In this document: positions 56,642 through 64,000 of the stretch, piece after piece
Layout of the letters: each line of letters starts with the position of its first letter
Position numbering within the stretch: the first letter of the stretch is position 1
Assembly (NCBI GenBank): GCA_016712225.1
Contig: JADJRL010000003.1
Location: 1,687,501 to 1,751,500 of the forward strand
DNA length: 64,000 nucleotides
Reading direction: 5' to 3'
DNA from: Candidatus Defluviibacterium haderslevense
GTDB taxonomy: Bacteria; Bacteroidota; Bacteroidia; Chitinophagales; Saprospiraceae
Notes under the pieces: model-generated
Databases searched by the model: none
What the model saw: the letters and a program-made list of their open reading frames with translations, nothing else
Told to the model about the DNA's origin: nothing
Translations under genes and position numbers: made by a program

Positions 56642-57351
56642 TTTCGAGTTTTAAATTTTAATAATTAAATTATTTTAAAATCTATTCTAATGATATTAAA
56701 ATGTTATATATACATTTTAATTAACATTGTCGTAGCAGTAAATTCCAACGAATAATGAGTTAAGGTGTATTAACGTTTTAGCGTAATATATGCTCTTGTA
56801 AAATTCACAAGTAATACGTCGTTTTGAGTAATATGTTATTATATAAAGAAAGCTTGGGGTTCCGATCATTAAAGATATAACCAAAAAACAAAATATGATA
56901 AATATAAAGGAATTTATCATTAGCTCATTTCTTAGAGTGTGAAGGTATTTAATTATTTCAATAAAATTATTCTTTTCAATAAAAAAAAAATAAAAAAAAC
57001 ACATTACATTATTCTGTAATTTTTATTATGTTAATCTTTAGTAATCATTATACTGGAAAAAATAATATTCAAACTAAAGTTAATATAACTTTTATGAAAA
57101 AAATAGTCCATTTTTTAAATACATTGGAATAATTAGAATATAAAGTTTGAGTAATATCTTATCTGTATAACCCATAAATGAGTTGATGCTTTACCATGAA
57201 TTTTAGAAAAAAAATGAAAATTAGAAGAATTGAAATTAGGATATAGTACTCATTAGAGCTTGGTAATATGTTTTTTTAAGATATGAAATTGGAATCCTAA
57301 TTATTATTCTTTTGTATGATTTGAAACGATGTTCCCTGATTCTAAGATGTG
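56642..57351. other. Gene-free, very AT-rich spacer
   Basis: No credible gene. The one frame of 95 codons on the minus strand (56717-57004) is made of low-complexity Phe/Ile/Tyr codons and does not look coding. The giant gene's promoter should be in the left part. I see no RNA or terminator signal after the M28 gene. Confidence 0.5.
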
Positions 57352-58959
57352 TTATTTTCTATCTACTGAAATCCGTTTTTCTGAGTTAGCCAATTTCCAG
57401 GCTAATAAAAAAATATGCCGACCTATTTTTTCCATTTTATTAAAATCAATTTTTTCCGGATCATCACCTATTCTATGATAATCTTCATGAGTTCCGTTAA
57501 AGAAAAATATTGCAGGTATTAATTTTTCAGCAAAATTATAATGATCAGACCGATAATAATATCTATTGATATCATTTTCAGCATTGTAGGTGTAATCCAT
57601 TATGATATGACTATACTGATCGTTTATGGATTCATTATATTCATGTAGTTTACTACTTAATCGATCTGAACCTATAACGTAAACATAATTTCCATTTGGC
57701 TTGTACTTATCATCGATTCGCCCCACCATATCAATATTAATATCAGCAATGGTAGATGACAAAGGCAATACCGGATTATTGACATAATACATGCTACCTA
57801 ATAATCCTTTTTCTTCACCCGTTACCAAAAGACATAATACAGACCTTCGCGGTCCTTTTCCAATGCTTTTCGCATATTGCATTGCTTTGGCGATCTGTGT
57901 TACTGTAGTTGTTCCGGATGCATTGTCATCGGCACCATTAAACACATCTTTACCCCTCATTCCTATGTGATCATAATGTGCAGAGATGATTAATACCTCA
58001 TCTTTTTTGTCAGTACCCTCAATGTAAGCCAGAATATTTCTTCCAATTACCTGTTGTTCTAATTTATGTTGTTCAATCCCTAATTTAGTTTTTATTACAA
58101 GAGATTGCGGACGTCCGGTTCGTTTAATTTTATCTCTATTTTTAATTAATTTTTTTAATGATGATCCCAATAATTTTGTGGTCACCCATGGTGACAAGTG
58201 TATCACATTGACAATTTCATTTTCAGGTTTTTCATCAATATCCAAAACAACTGTTGGAGATAAAACTTTTAATCTGTTCAGGTCAACAAGTTCTTTAAAT
58301 TTATCTTCTATAATTAAAATACATTTTACACCATGTCGTTTAGCAGCATCTAATTTTAAATCCAAATTAAGTGACCATGAAGAAGGTATTGAAGAACCAG
58401 TTAGATAACTTTTACCTTCCTTGGTGGTGGGCTCACCATTATAAATTATTATTACTTTATCCTTTAAGTTTAGATTTTTATAATCATTATATTTTGAAGT
58501 TTCAATTCCATAGCCCAAAAACACGATTTCATCAGTATTAACATTTAAATTTTTATTTTCTCTCGGGATACTTAAATAATCCCACATGTGTTTATACTCA
58601 AAATCATTGATGGAAAGTTTAATATTATCCCATGAAATCCATTTAAAATTAACAGGTTGGAAATAACTCTGATTCAATCCAAATTTTGGAATACCGTTTT
58701 GTTCTATTTCATGAGCAATGTAATCAGCTGCTCGATCATTACCTTTTGTTCCAAGTTCACGACCTTCACAAGAATCTGAAGCAAGATAATACACCATACG
58801 TTTCATTTCAGATGCTTGAATTATTTCAGCAAACTGGGTTGCTGAATCCTTGCTAATTTTTTTAGTACTATCGGGAATACTAACACTACTAATATACTTG
58901 TTCTGACCAAAAAGGCATAGATTCAAAAATAGACCACTCAGAAAGAGATAAACTTTCAT
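57352..58959 (-). CDS. M28-family zinc aminopeptidase with PA-type insert, exported
   Basis: A 535-residue exported peptidase: signal peptide 1-18 (ends LCLFGQ). A protease-associated-like domain lies around 120-260. The M28 catalytic core starts near 315 with two-zinc ligands SAHYDHIG (His), NGADDNASGT (Asp bridging), TGEEKGLLGS (catalytic Glu and ligand Glu), NIDMVGR (Asp) and a C-terminal SDHYNF (His). All catalytic residues are intact. Probably periplasmic or outer-membrane associated and used in peptide scavenging. Its start codon overlaps the rpiB stop by one base (TAATG), so it is translationally coupled. Confidence 0.92.
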   Translation of the reverse strand: MKVYLFLSGLFLNLCLFGQNKYISSVSIPDSTKKISKDSATQFAEIIQASEMKRMVYYLASDSCEGRELGTKGNDRAADYIAHEIEQNGIPKFGLNQSYFQPVNFKWISWDNIKLSINDFEYKHMWDYLSIPRENKNLNVNTDEIVFLGYGIETSKYNDYKNLNLKDKVIIIYNGEPTTKEGKSYLTGSSIPSSWSLNLDLKLDAAKRHGVKCILIIEDKFKELVDLNRLKVLSPTVVLDIDEKPENEIVNVIHLSPWVTTKLLGSSLKKLIKNRDKIKRTGRPQSLVIKTKLGIEQHKLEQQVIGRNILAYIEGTDKKDEVLIISAHYDHIGMRGKDVFNGADDNASGTTTVTQIAKAMQYAKSIGKGPRRSVLCLLVTGEEKGLLGSMYYVNNPVLPLSSTIADINIDMVGRIDDKYKPNGNYVYVIGSDRLSSKLHEYNESINDQYSHIIMDYTYNAENDINRYYYRSDHYNFAEKLIPAIFFFNGTHEDYHRIGDDPEKIDFNKMEKIGRHIFLLAWKLANSEKRISVDRK

Positions 58960-59414
58960 TACAAATTTATTTTTTCAACACGACGTTGATGTCTACCCCC
59001 TTCAAATGAACTAGTTAAAAAGGCATGAATCATTTCAATGGCCATTTCTGGTGTTACAAATCTTGCCGGAATACTAATTACATTAGCATCATTATGTTGT
59101 CTTGATAATTGGGCCAATTCAACATTCCAACACAACGCACACCTAACACCTAAATGTTTATTTGCAACGATTGCTGCACCATTTCCACTTCCGCAAATAA
59201 CCACACCAAACATGGATCTTTGGTCATCAATATCCTTACCAACGGGATGAATAAAATCTGGATAATCTACAGAATGAATATTATGACAACCATGATCTAC
59301 AACATCATAACCGTGTTCACGTAAGTAGCTTACAATAATCGTTTTATATTCGTATCCTGCATGATCTGATCCAATGGATATACTTCCATTCAATTTTTTA
59401 TGTGTCGAGTGCAT
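58959..59414 (-). CDS. rpiB: Ribose 5-phosphate isomerase B
   Basis: Interconverts ribose 5-phosphate and ribulose 5-phosphate in the pentose phosphate pathway (RpiB/LacA/LacB family). In 151 residues the GSDHAGYEYK phosphate-site loop is at 16-25, and the catalytic cysteine lies in VVICGSGNGAAIVANK. The RCALCWN strand and a HNDANVISIPARFV segment follow. It is three bases downstream of the DUF2723 gene and one base overlaps the M28 gene, so the three form an operon despite unrelated roles. Confidence 0.95.
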   Translation of the reverse strand: MHSTHKKLNGSISIGSDHAGYEYKTIIVSYLREHGYDVVDHGCHNIHSVDYPDFIHPVGKDIDDQRSMFGVVICGSGNGAAIVANKHLGVRCALCWNVELAQLSRQHNDANVISIPARFVTPEMAIEMIHAFLTSSFEGGRHQRRVEKINL

Positions 59415-59417
59415 TCA

Positions 59418-62400
59418 TTAATTATTTACAGGTGTCGATTGAAATTTACTGAGTAATGTTTGCATCTCTTTTTCAAATTCCGGATCCTGTAATTCTTTAG
59501 ATCTTTGTAGTATTTCCCGAACTGCAGATGCAGTATAGTTTTTATCTGAAGCAAAACTGGATGCTAAATCTTCAGGAGAAAGTGAATTATAAAAATTCAT
59601 CATGTCTTCTGTCTCAATGGCCAAAATTTTAAGATGTTTTTTAGCTTCATCTTTTCTACCTGCTGCCATTAACGTTTGTATGAAAGGCATTACTCGAACA
59701 TCATATTGAAAATTCATATTTGGAAAACTTTCAAAAAATTTAGCCGCGACATTTCCAGCTCTTTCTTTATCTCCTTGAGCTTCAAGTCCTGCACAAAGAC
59801 GCATCATGGTCATTCTAAGACCTTGAATACTTGGTGCATAGGAATGATCTACAAAAAGCTCTTTTTTATCAAAATTTCCCCATCGATATTTATTCATTAT
59901 AGCATCATATGATTTCTCTATATCCATTTTTCCTGAACCATAGATATACATATTTTTTTCACTTGCGGTTTTTGTAGGAACTATACGTAATGCAAGTCCT
60001 TCGACACTTACATAGTCATCTAAACCCATTAATTTTTCACCCTGACAGGTTACTGAAAAATATACAGGTCTATCGTTTATATTTGAATTAATAATATCCA
60101 ATACCGCTATATCATCTTTCGTAATATAATTTCCGTTTAATACCACAGGTACACGACTAACAAAAGTAGTGTCATCAGGTTTTACCAATCCCATTTCAAT
60201 AGCCCGATGTTGATTAAATTCAATGGAAACTTTCCTTGTTGGCATATAGGTTTCAAAATCACGTCCGGAACCTGCTGAAATTTTGTGGTCTTCACCTATA
60301 AATTTTAAAAATTGTGAGGCCGTCATATCAACGTCAGCATTATCCCCAGCAGGATTATAATAGAACACCTGATTTCTTAAAGAACCACGTAATTTATCTG
60401 ATGGAATGGACATTTTAATTGCCGGGGATTCATTTATTTTTCTTCGTTGTGCATCTATGTACCAATCTACAGCAATTAAGCTCAAATTGATTACACGCAC
60501 ATCTCTTCTTATATTTTCTACTTCCTGGGCATACCAAACCGGATAGGTATCATTATCTCCATATGTGAAAATAATGGCATTAGGTTGACATGATTCTAAA
60601 ATATTGATGGCATAATCCCGGGCTGCAGTAATCCCATTTCTGGAATGATCATCAAAATTTTGAAATCCCATAATTATTGGCGCAGAAAGTACTATTAATG
60701 TAGCGATGATTCCAGAAACAGAACTTGACAATTTCAATCTACTTTTAAACAGATCTACCAGAAACAAAACACCCATTCCGATCCAAATGCAAAAAGTAAA
60801 CATGGATCCCGCTAAAATATAATCTCTTTCGCGGGGTTCATTCGGTGGCGAATTTGTGAAAAAACAAAGACCTAACCCGGTAATAAGCCACAGAAAGCCC
60901 AAGGCCATAAAATCTTGTTTGCTCTTTCTCAAATGAAAAATGGTACCTAATATTCCAAAAATTAATGGTAAGAAAAAGTACCTGTTTCTCGAATGGTCTG
61001 TTTTAATTACTCTAGGCAACTGATCCTGATTGTACAGCCGTTTACTATCGATACTGGAAATACCGGATAACCAATGACCATCCTTTTTATCCCAAGGATA
61101 GTAGCCTTGTTCTCCATTTTCTTTTCCTACAAAATTCCAGAAAAAATAGCGCCAATACATCCACCCAAATTGGTAAGTCATTAAAAACTTAAGATTGTAC
61201 TCTTCAGTTGGAGTCCCTTCTTTTCGTCCAATTAAATAATCCATCCACATACGGTGTAATTGAACACGACCCTGATCATTGGATCCAATCCTTGGCAATA
61301 ATATTTGGTCTTTTTTTGCAAATACATAATCGAACTTTCGATCCACTATTTTATACTCATTTCCAACTCTACCATATCGATCTGTAGATTTGGTATCAAT
61401 GGGTTTAGCATCAAAATGTGGCCCTTTAAGTAAGGATCGATCTCCATATTGTTCCCTGTTTAAATAAGGCAATAATCGAACTACATCATCAGGTGCATTC
61501 ATATTAATCGGTGGATTTGCCATAGCTCTAAGAATTACTACACCTACAGTGGAGTATGAGATGGCTAAAAGCATACACGTAAAAACCAATTTATGTGCAA
61601 GGTCTAAGCCTCTGTTTCGCGTATATTTAAATCCAAAATAAAATAATGCAAACAATGTGATAAGAGTAGGAATTAAGCCGGAATGGAATGGCAATCCCAA
61701 AGTATTAACACAAAACATTTCATACATACTCCACAATTGTGGAATACCTGAAATGACGATTCCCTGGAATAGAACTATACTTATTACTCCAATAAGTGCA
61801 GCAATACAAAAACCTAAGAAAGTGTGATTTTTATATTTCTTATGATAATAGAGCACGGCCATAGTAGGAAATGCCAATAAGCTTAACAAATGGACTCCAA
61901 TAGACAGCCCAGCAGCATAAAATGAAAAAATCAACCAACTGTCATTGCTTGGTTTATCTGGTAGATAATGCCACTTAACCGCAGCCCAGAGTGTCAGACA
62001 AGTAAACATAGTGGACATTGAATAAACCTCACCTTCTACGGCTGAAAACCAGATGGAAGAACAAAATGCAGTTGCCAATCCCGCAACCAAACCAGCTCCT
62101 AATATAGAAATATCATGTGATGCAACTTCTTCATTATCCCTTCCGTAAATGGCTATTTTTCCAAAAATTATGGTAATCCAACAAACGAACATGGCTGCGA
62201 ATGCAGAACAGATACCAGACATTAAATTAACTGCAAAGGCTATATTGGAAGGTTCTGAAGAAAAAACTGTTGCAATCCAGGCAAACATTCTACCAACCAG
62301 CAAAAATAATGGTGCCCCAGGTGGATGCACTACCTGAAGTTTATAAGCGCCTAGGACGAATTCACCACAATCCCACAAGCTTCCCGTTCGTTCTACTGAA

Positions 62401-62474
62401 AAGTAGTAAACGATAAAGGTTATTAAAAATACCAACCAACCTGTCACATTGACTTTGTTCTTCATTAAATCCAT
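59418..62474 (-). CDS. DUF2723 (TMEM260-like) membrane glycosyltransferase
   Basis: A 1018-residue polytopic protein of the DUF2723 family, related to the animal O-mannosyltransferase TMEM260 and of the GT-C fold. The signature N-terminus (VERTGSLWDCGEFVLGAYKL, then VHPPGAPLFLLVGR) places an acidic site, Asp-Cys-Gly-Glu, in the first extracytoplasmic loop. There are about 12 membrane segments in the first 590 residues. The remaining ~430 residues are soluble (GDNDTYPVWYAQEV; helical TPR-like repeats at the end) and probably extracytoplasmic. Bacteroidota glycosylate many exported proteins on Ser/Thr, and this enzyme is a candidate for such transfer; this is inference from the family. It begins the three-gene operon with rpiB and the M28 gene. 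Confidence 0.88.
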   Translation of the reverse strand: MDLMKNKVNVTGWLVFLITFIVYYFSVERTGSLWDCGEFVLGAYKLQVVHPPGAPLFLLVGRMFAWIATVFSSEPSNIAFAVNLMSGICSAFAAMFVCWITIIFGKIAIYGRDNEEVASHDISILGAGLVAGLATAFCSSIWFSAVEGEVYSMSTMFTCLTLWAAVKWHYLPDKPSNDSWLIFSFYAAGLSIGVHLLSLLAFPTMAVLYYHKKYKNHTFLGFCIAALIGVISIVLFQGIVISGIPQLWSMYEMFCVNTLGLPFHSGLIPTLITLFALFYFGFKYTRNRGLDLAHKLVFTCMLLAISYSTVGVVILRAMANPPINMNAPDDVVRLLPYLNREQYGDRSLLKGPHFDAKPIDTKSTDRYGRVGNEYKIVDRKFDYVFAKKDQILLPRIGSNDQGRVQLHRMWMDYLIGRKEGTPTEEYNLKFLMTYQFGWMYWRYFFWNFVGKENGEQGYYPWDKKDGHWLSGISSIDSKRLYNQDQLPRVIKTDHSRNRYFFLPLIFGILGTIFHLRKSKQDFMALGFLWLITGLGLCFFTNSPPNEPRERDYILAGSMFTFCIWIGMGVLFLVDLFKSRLKLSSSVSGIIATLIVLSAPIIMGFQNFDDHSRNGITAARDYAINILESCQPNAIIFTYGDNDTYPVWYAQEVENIRRDVRVINLSLIAVDWYIDAQRRKINESPAIKMSIPSDKLRGSLRNQVFYYNPAGDNADVDMTASQFLKFIGEDHKISAGSGRDFETYMPTRKVSIEFNQHRAIEMGLVKPDDTTFVSRVPVVLNGNYITKDDIAVLDIINSNINDRPVYFSVTCQGEKLMGLDDYVSVEGLALRIVPTKTASEKNMYIYGSGKMDIEKSYDAIMNKYRWGNFDKKELFVDHSYAPSIQGLRMTMMRLCAGLEAQGDKERAGNVAAKFFESFPNMNFQYDVRVMPFIQTLMAAGRKDEAKKHLKILAIETEDMMNFYNSLSPEDLASSFASDKNYTASAVREILQRSKELQDPEFEKEMQTLLSKFQSTPVNN

Positions 62475-62662
62475 TGGAATATCAATTTGTTATAAATTAA
62501 TAAATATTATATTTGATTAAAATTTGTGTAAAAATATAAAAAAGAAAGTAGCTTACCAAAAACATCTTTATTTTAGGCTATTTAGCCTTAATTAACGAAT
62601 CAATTCAACAATAAAGTGTTTAAGCTGTTACTTTGTTTCATTAGAACTAGGCCTCAATAATC

Positions 62663-62800
62663 ATGTATTTCAAATTAATTATTTATGCTTTAGCCCTGTA
62701 TGGTGTTTATACCTTGTTTTTCAAAAACAAAACCATCAGCATTCAGGATAAAAAGCCTCCAAAAAAGACGAATGATTACACAGATTATGAAGAATTGTAA
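62663..62800 (+). CDS. 45-aa membrane micro-protein, DUF4834-like
   Basis: ATG at 62663 opens a 45-codon frame: one membrane segment (MYFKLIIYALALYGVYTLFF) followed by a basic tail ending in NDYTDYEEL. This layout, a short hydrophobic N-terminus and a charged tail ending in a DYEE-type motif, matches the DUF4834 small-protein family of Bacteroidota, whose function is unknown. It precedes an RluA-type gene by 11 bases, so the two are probably co-transcribed. It is too short to be sure without homology, but spacing, start and family-like tail argue it is real. Confidence 0.6.
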   Translation: MYFKLIIYALALYGVYTLFFKNKTISIQDKKPPKKTNDYTDYEEL

Positions 62801-62811
62801 TATCTAAATAT

Positions 62812-63489
62812 TTGTCATTGAATAAATTATCTTCATACATTCTATTTCAAGATCACCATTTGATCATTGCCAATAAACCAGGTGGTGTACCAGCGCAAGA
62901 AGACAAAACTAAAGACCCTAGTCTGCTGAGATTACTTCAAGCCTATTGCAAAAGAGATTTATTCCTGGTCCATAGAATAGATAGACCCGTTTCAGGTCTT
63001 ATCGTGTTGGTCAAAAATAGTAAGGATCAGATCATAATCCAAAATCAGATCCAAAGCCAGAAATTTGAAAAAACATATCTGGCCATAGTGCCTAAAATAG
63101 ATATTCCAGACCAAGGAATATTAGAACATTTTATCATCCACGATACTAAACATAATAAAGGCCGAATTAGTCCTTCAGGTGACGATGAGCAAGCTAAAAA
63201 AGCAACATTAAGTTATGTTATCAAGAAGGATCTTGATCAATATAGACTTTTAGAAATTAAAACACAAACAGGTCGATTTCATCAAATTAGAGCGCAGTTA
63301 GCACATGAAAACATGCCGATAAAAGGCGATGTAAAATATGGAGCTAGAAGAAGTAATAAAGACCGAACAATAGGTTTACATGCATGGAAAATATCGTTCT
63401 ATCATCCAAGTTCTAATCGAGCCGTCAACTTTGTTGCAGATTTACCGGAAAATGACATTTGGCCACATTTTCAATTAACTGAGGAATAA
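62812..63489 (+). CDS. RluA-family pseudouridine synthase
   Basis: Isomerises uridines in rRNA or tRNA. The 225 residues begin at a TTG (no ATG is available before the conserved start LIIANKPGGVPAQED). Catalytic motif HRIDRPVSGLIVL carries the nucleophile Asp. C-terminal landmarks are QTGRFHQIRAQLAHENMPIKG and GLHAWKI, both typical of the RluA/TruC group. There is no S4 domain, as in the single-domain RluA or TruC types. It is followed 14 bases later by thiL. Confidence 0.92.
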   Translation: MSLNKLSSYILFQDHHLIIANKPGGVPAQEDKTKDPSLLRLLQAYCKRDLFLVHRIDRPVSGLIVLVKNSKDQIIIQNQIQSQKFEKTYLAIVPKIDIPDQGILEHFIIHDTKHNKGRISPSGDDEQAKKATLSYVIKKDLDQYRLLEIKTQTGRFHQIRAQLAHENMPIKGDVKYGARRSNKDRTIGLHAWKISFYHPSSNRAVNFVADLPENDIWPHFQLTEE

Positions 63490-63503
63490 TAAATTTAATA
63501 ATT

Positions 63504-64000
63504 ATGGAAATTGCCCGAACTGAAATCAGTGATCTTGGTGAATTTAAATTAATTGAACTACTAACAGAGTCATTTCCACAATTCTATAAATCAACTGTAA
63601 AAGGCATAGGTGATGATGCAGCAGTAATTGATTTTGGGAAAGAATCCTTATTGATAACTACAGATATACTAGTTGAAGAGATACATTTTGATCTTATGTA
63701 TTGTCCTTTAAAGCATCTGGGTTACAAAGCAGTAGTGGTTAATTTATCAGATATCTACGCCATGAATGCTATCCCTTACCAAATAACTGTGTCATTAGCC
63801 ATTTCCAATAGATTTTCTGTAGAAGCAATTGAAGAATTATATGCCGGCATTAAGTTAGCATGTGAATTATATAAGATAGATTTAGTAGGTGGAGACACCA
63901 CTTCTTCTCCTAAAGGACTTACCCTATCTGTTACTGCTTTGGGGCGCCAACAAAAAGAAAAAATTGTTTATAGGTCCGGTGCACAGGTCGGTGATTACCT
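63504..64000 (+). CDS. thiL: Thiamine-monophosphate kinase, 3' end cut by window edge
   Basis: Phosphorylates thiamine monophosphate to the diphosphate cofactor. About 165 of the usual ~340 residues are visible: the N-terminal GEFKLIELLTESF, the ATP/metal-binding GIGDDAAVI and TTDILVEEIHFDL, the conserved KAVVVNLSDIYAMNA (Asp-rich helix) and LVGGDTTSSPKGLTLSVTALG. All are standard ThiL (PurM-like fold) motifs. The frame is open to the last base of the window. Confidence 0.95.
   Translation, partial: MEIARTEISDLGEFKLIELLTESFPQFYKSTVKGIGDDAAVIDFGKESLLITTDILVEEIHFDLMYCPLKHLGYKAVVVNLSDIYAMNAIPYQITVSLAISNRFSVEAIEELYAGIKLACELYKIDLVGGDTTSSPKGLTLSVTALGRQQKEKIVYRSGAQVGDY

Noticed and set aside
56717..57004. 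95-codon minus-strand frame upstream of the giant gene
   Set aside because: Low-complexity, Phe/Ile/Tyr-rich translation of AT-only DNA, no conserved-looking motif, no neighbour logic. Likely random.
1..64000. CRISPR arrays, tRNA or rRNA genes, intact insertion sequences, prophage
   Set aside because: No regularly spaced direct repeats, no tRNA-like cloverleaf with a GTTCRA arm that I could fold, no transposase or phage structural genes other than the domesticated S74 domain.

Overview
This is an AT-rich stretch of bacterial chromosome from a member of the Bacteroidota, most likely the Saprospiria (Saprospiraceae and relatives). Four large secreted proteins, three of which are each other's homologues, end in type IX secretion system (T9SS) C-terminal sorting domains. 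Several promoters carry a TAnnTTTG -7 box. The ATP synthase operon is atpB-E-F-H-A-G without atpD/atpC. A DUF4834-like micro-protein, a DUF2723 membrane glycosyltransferase and an M16 protease are also present, and the HYR/dockerin-like surface proteins are of the kind common in that group. The species cannot be named from the sequence. I saw no rRNA, tRNA, CRISPR array, intact insertion sequence or prophage.

Layout. 1-5000 (mostly minus): an ABC-2 exporter pair, a family 2 glycosyltransferase and uvrC (cut by the window edge). 5130-9615 (plus): a secreted coiled-coil protein, dnaB, an RsuA/RluB pseudouridine synthase, a DinB-fold protein and a thioredoxin-like lipoprotein; the leader of dnaB is very AT-rich and holds two DnaA-box-like sites. 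9731-24778 (minus): an orphan VWA protein, a 1276-aa T9SS protein, two paralogous T9SS proteins (881 and about 904 aa), then an operon of lipoprotein, ECF sigma factor and a membrane-anchored anti-sigma/beta-barrel chimera. 25003-30294 (plus): the ATP synthase operon. 30295-31102: 0.8 kb without a gene. 31103-39175: an M16 protease, an S74-tailed surface protein and a GH20 hexosaminidase. 39322-43819 (plus): a TPR-like membrane protein, panC, panD, a flippase-like protein, a Nif3-like protein and a C4 zinc-ribbon protein. 43999-56562 (minus): a GT39-like glycosyltransferase, a receiver protein lacking its phosphoacceptor aspartate, and a 3462-aa T9SS giant. 57352-62474 (minus): a DUF2723 glycosyltransferase, rpiB and an M28 peptidase. 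62663-64000 (plus): a DUF4834-like micro-protein, an RluA-type pseudouridine synthase and thiL (cut by the edge).

How parts work together. Housekeeping genes (DNA repair, replication, ATP synthesis, pantothenate and thiamine cofactors, rRNA modification) alternate with a surface programme. The C-terminal ~900 residues of the 3462-aa giant correspond along their length to the two shorter T9SS proteins (HYR-like modules, dockerin-like calcium loops, a cohesin-like beta domain, sorting domain). The giant adds about 1.2 kb-residues of parallel beta-helix and more HYR/PKD modules at its N-terminus. The two shorter paralogues lie directly downstream of the ECF sigma/anti-sigma operon, which suggests, without proving, envelope-sensing control of their expression.

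Most unusual observations: the receiver protein with Ala in place of the phosphoacceptor Asp; the sigma/anti-sigma-barrel/T9SS locus; the within-window family of dockerin-like T9SS proteins; an orphan VWA protein separated from its usual MoxR/DUF5682 partners; a terminator-like hairpin between atpE and atpF; and the gene-less 0.8 kb after atpG.
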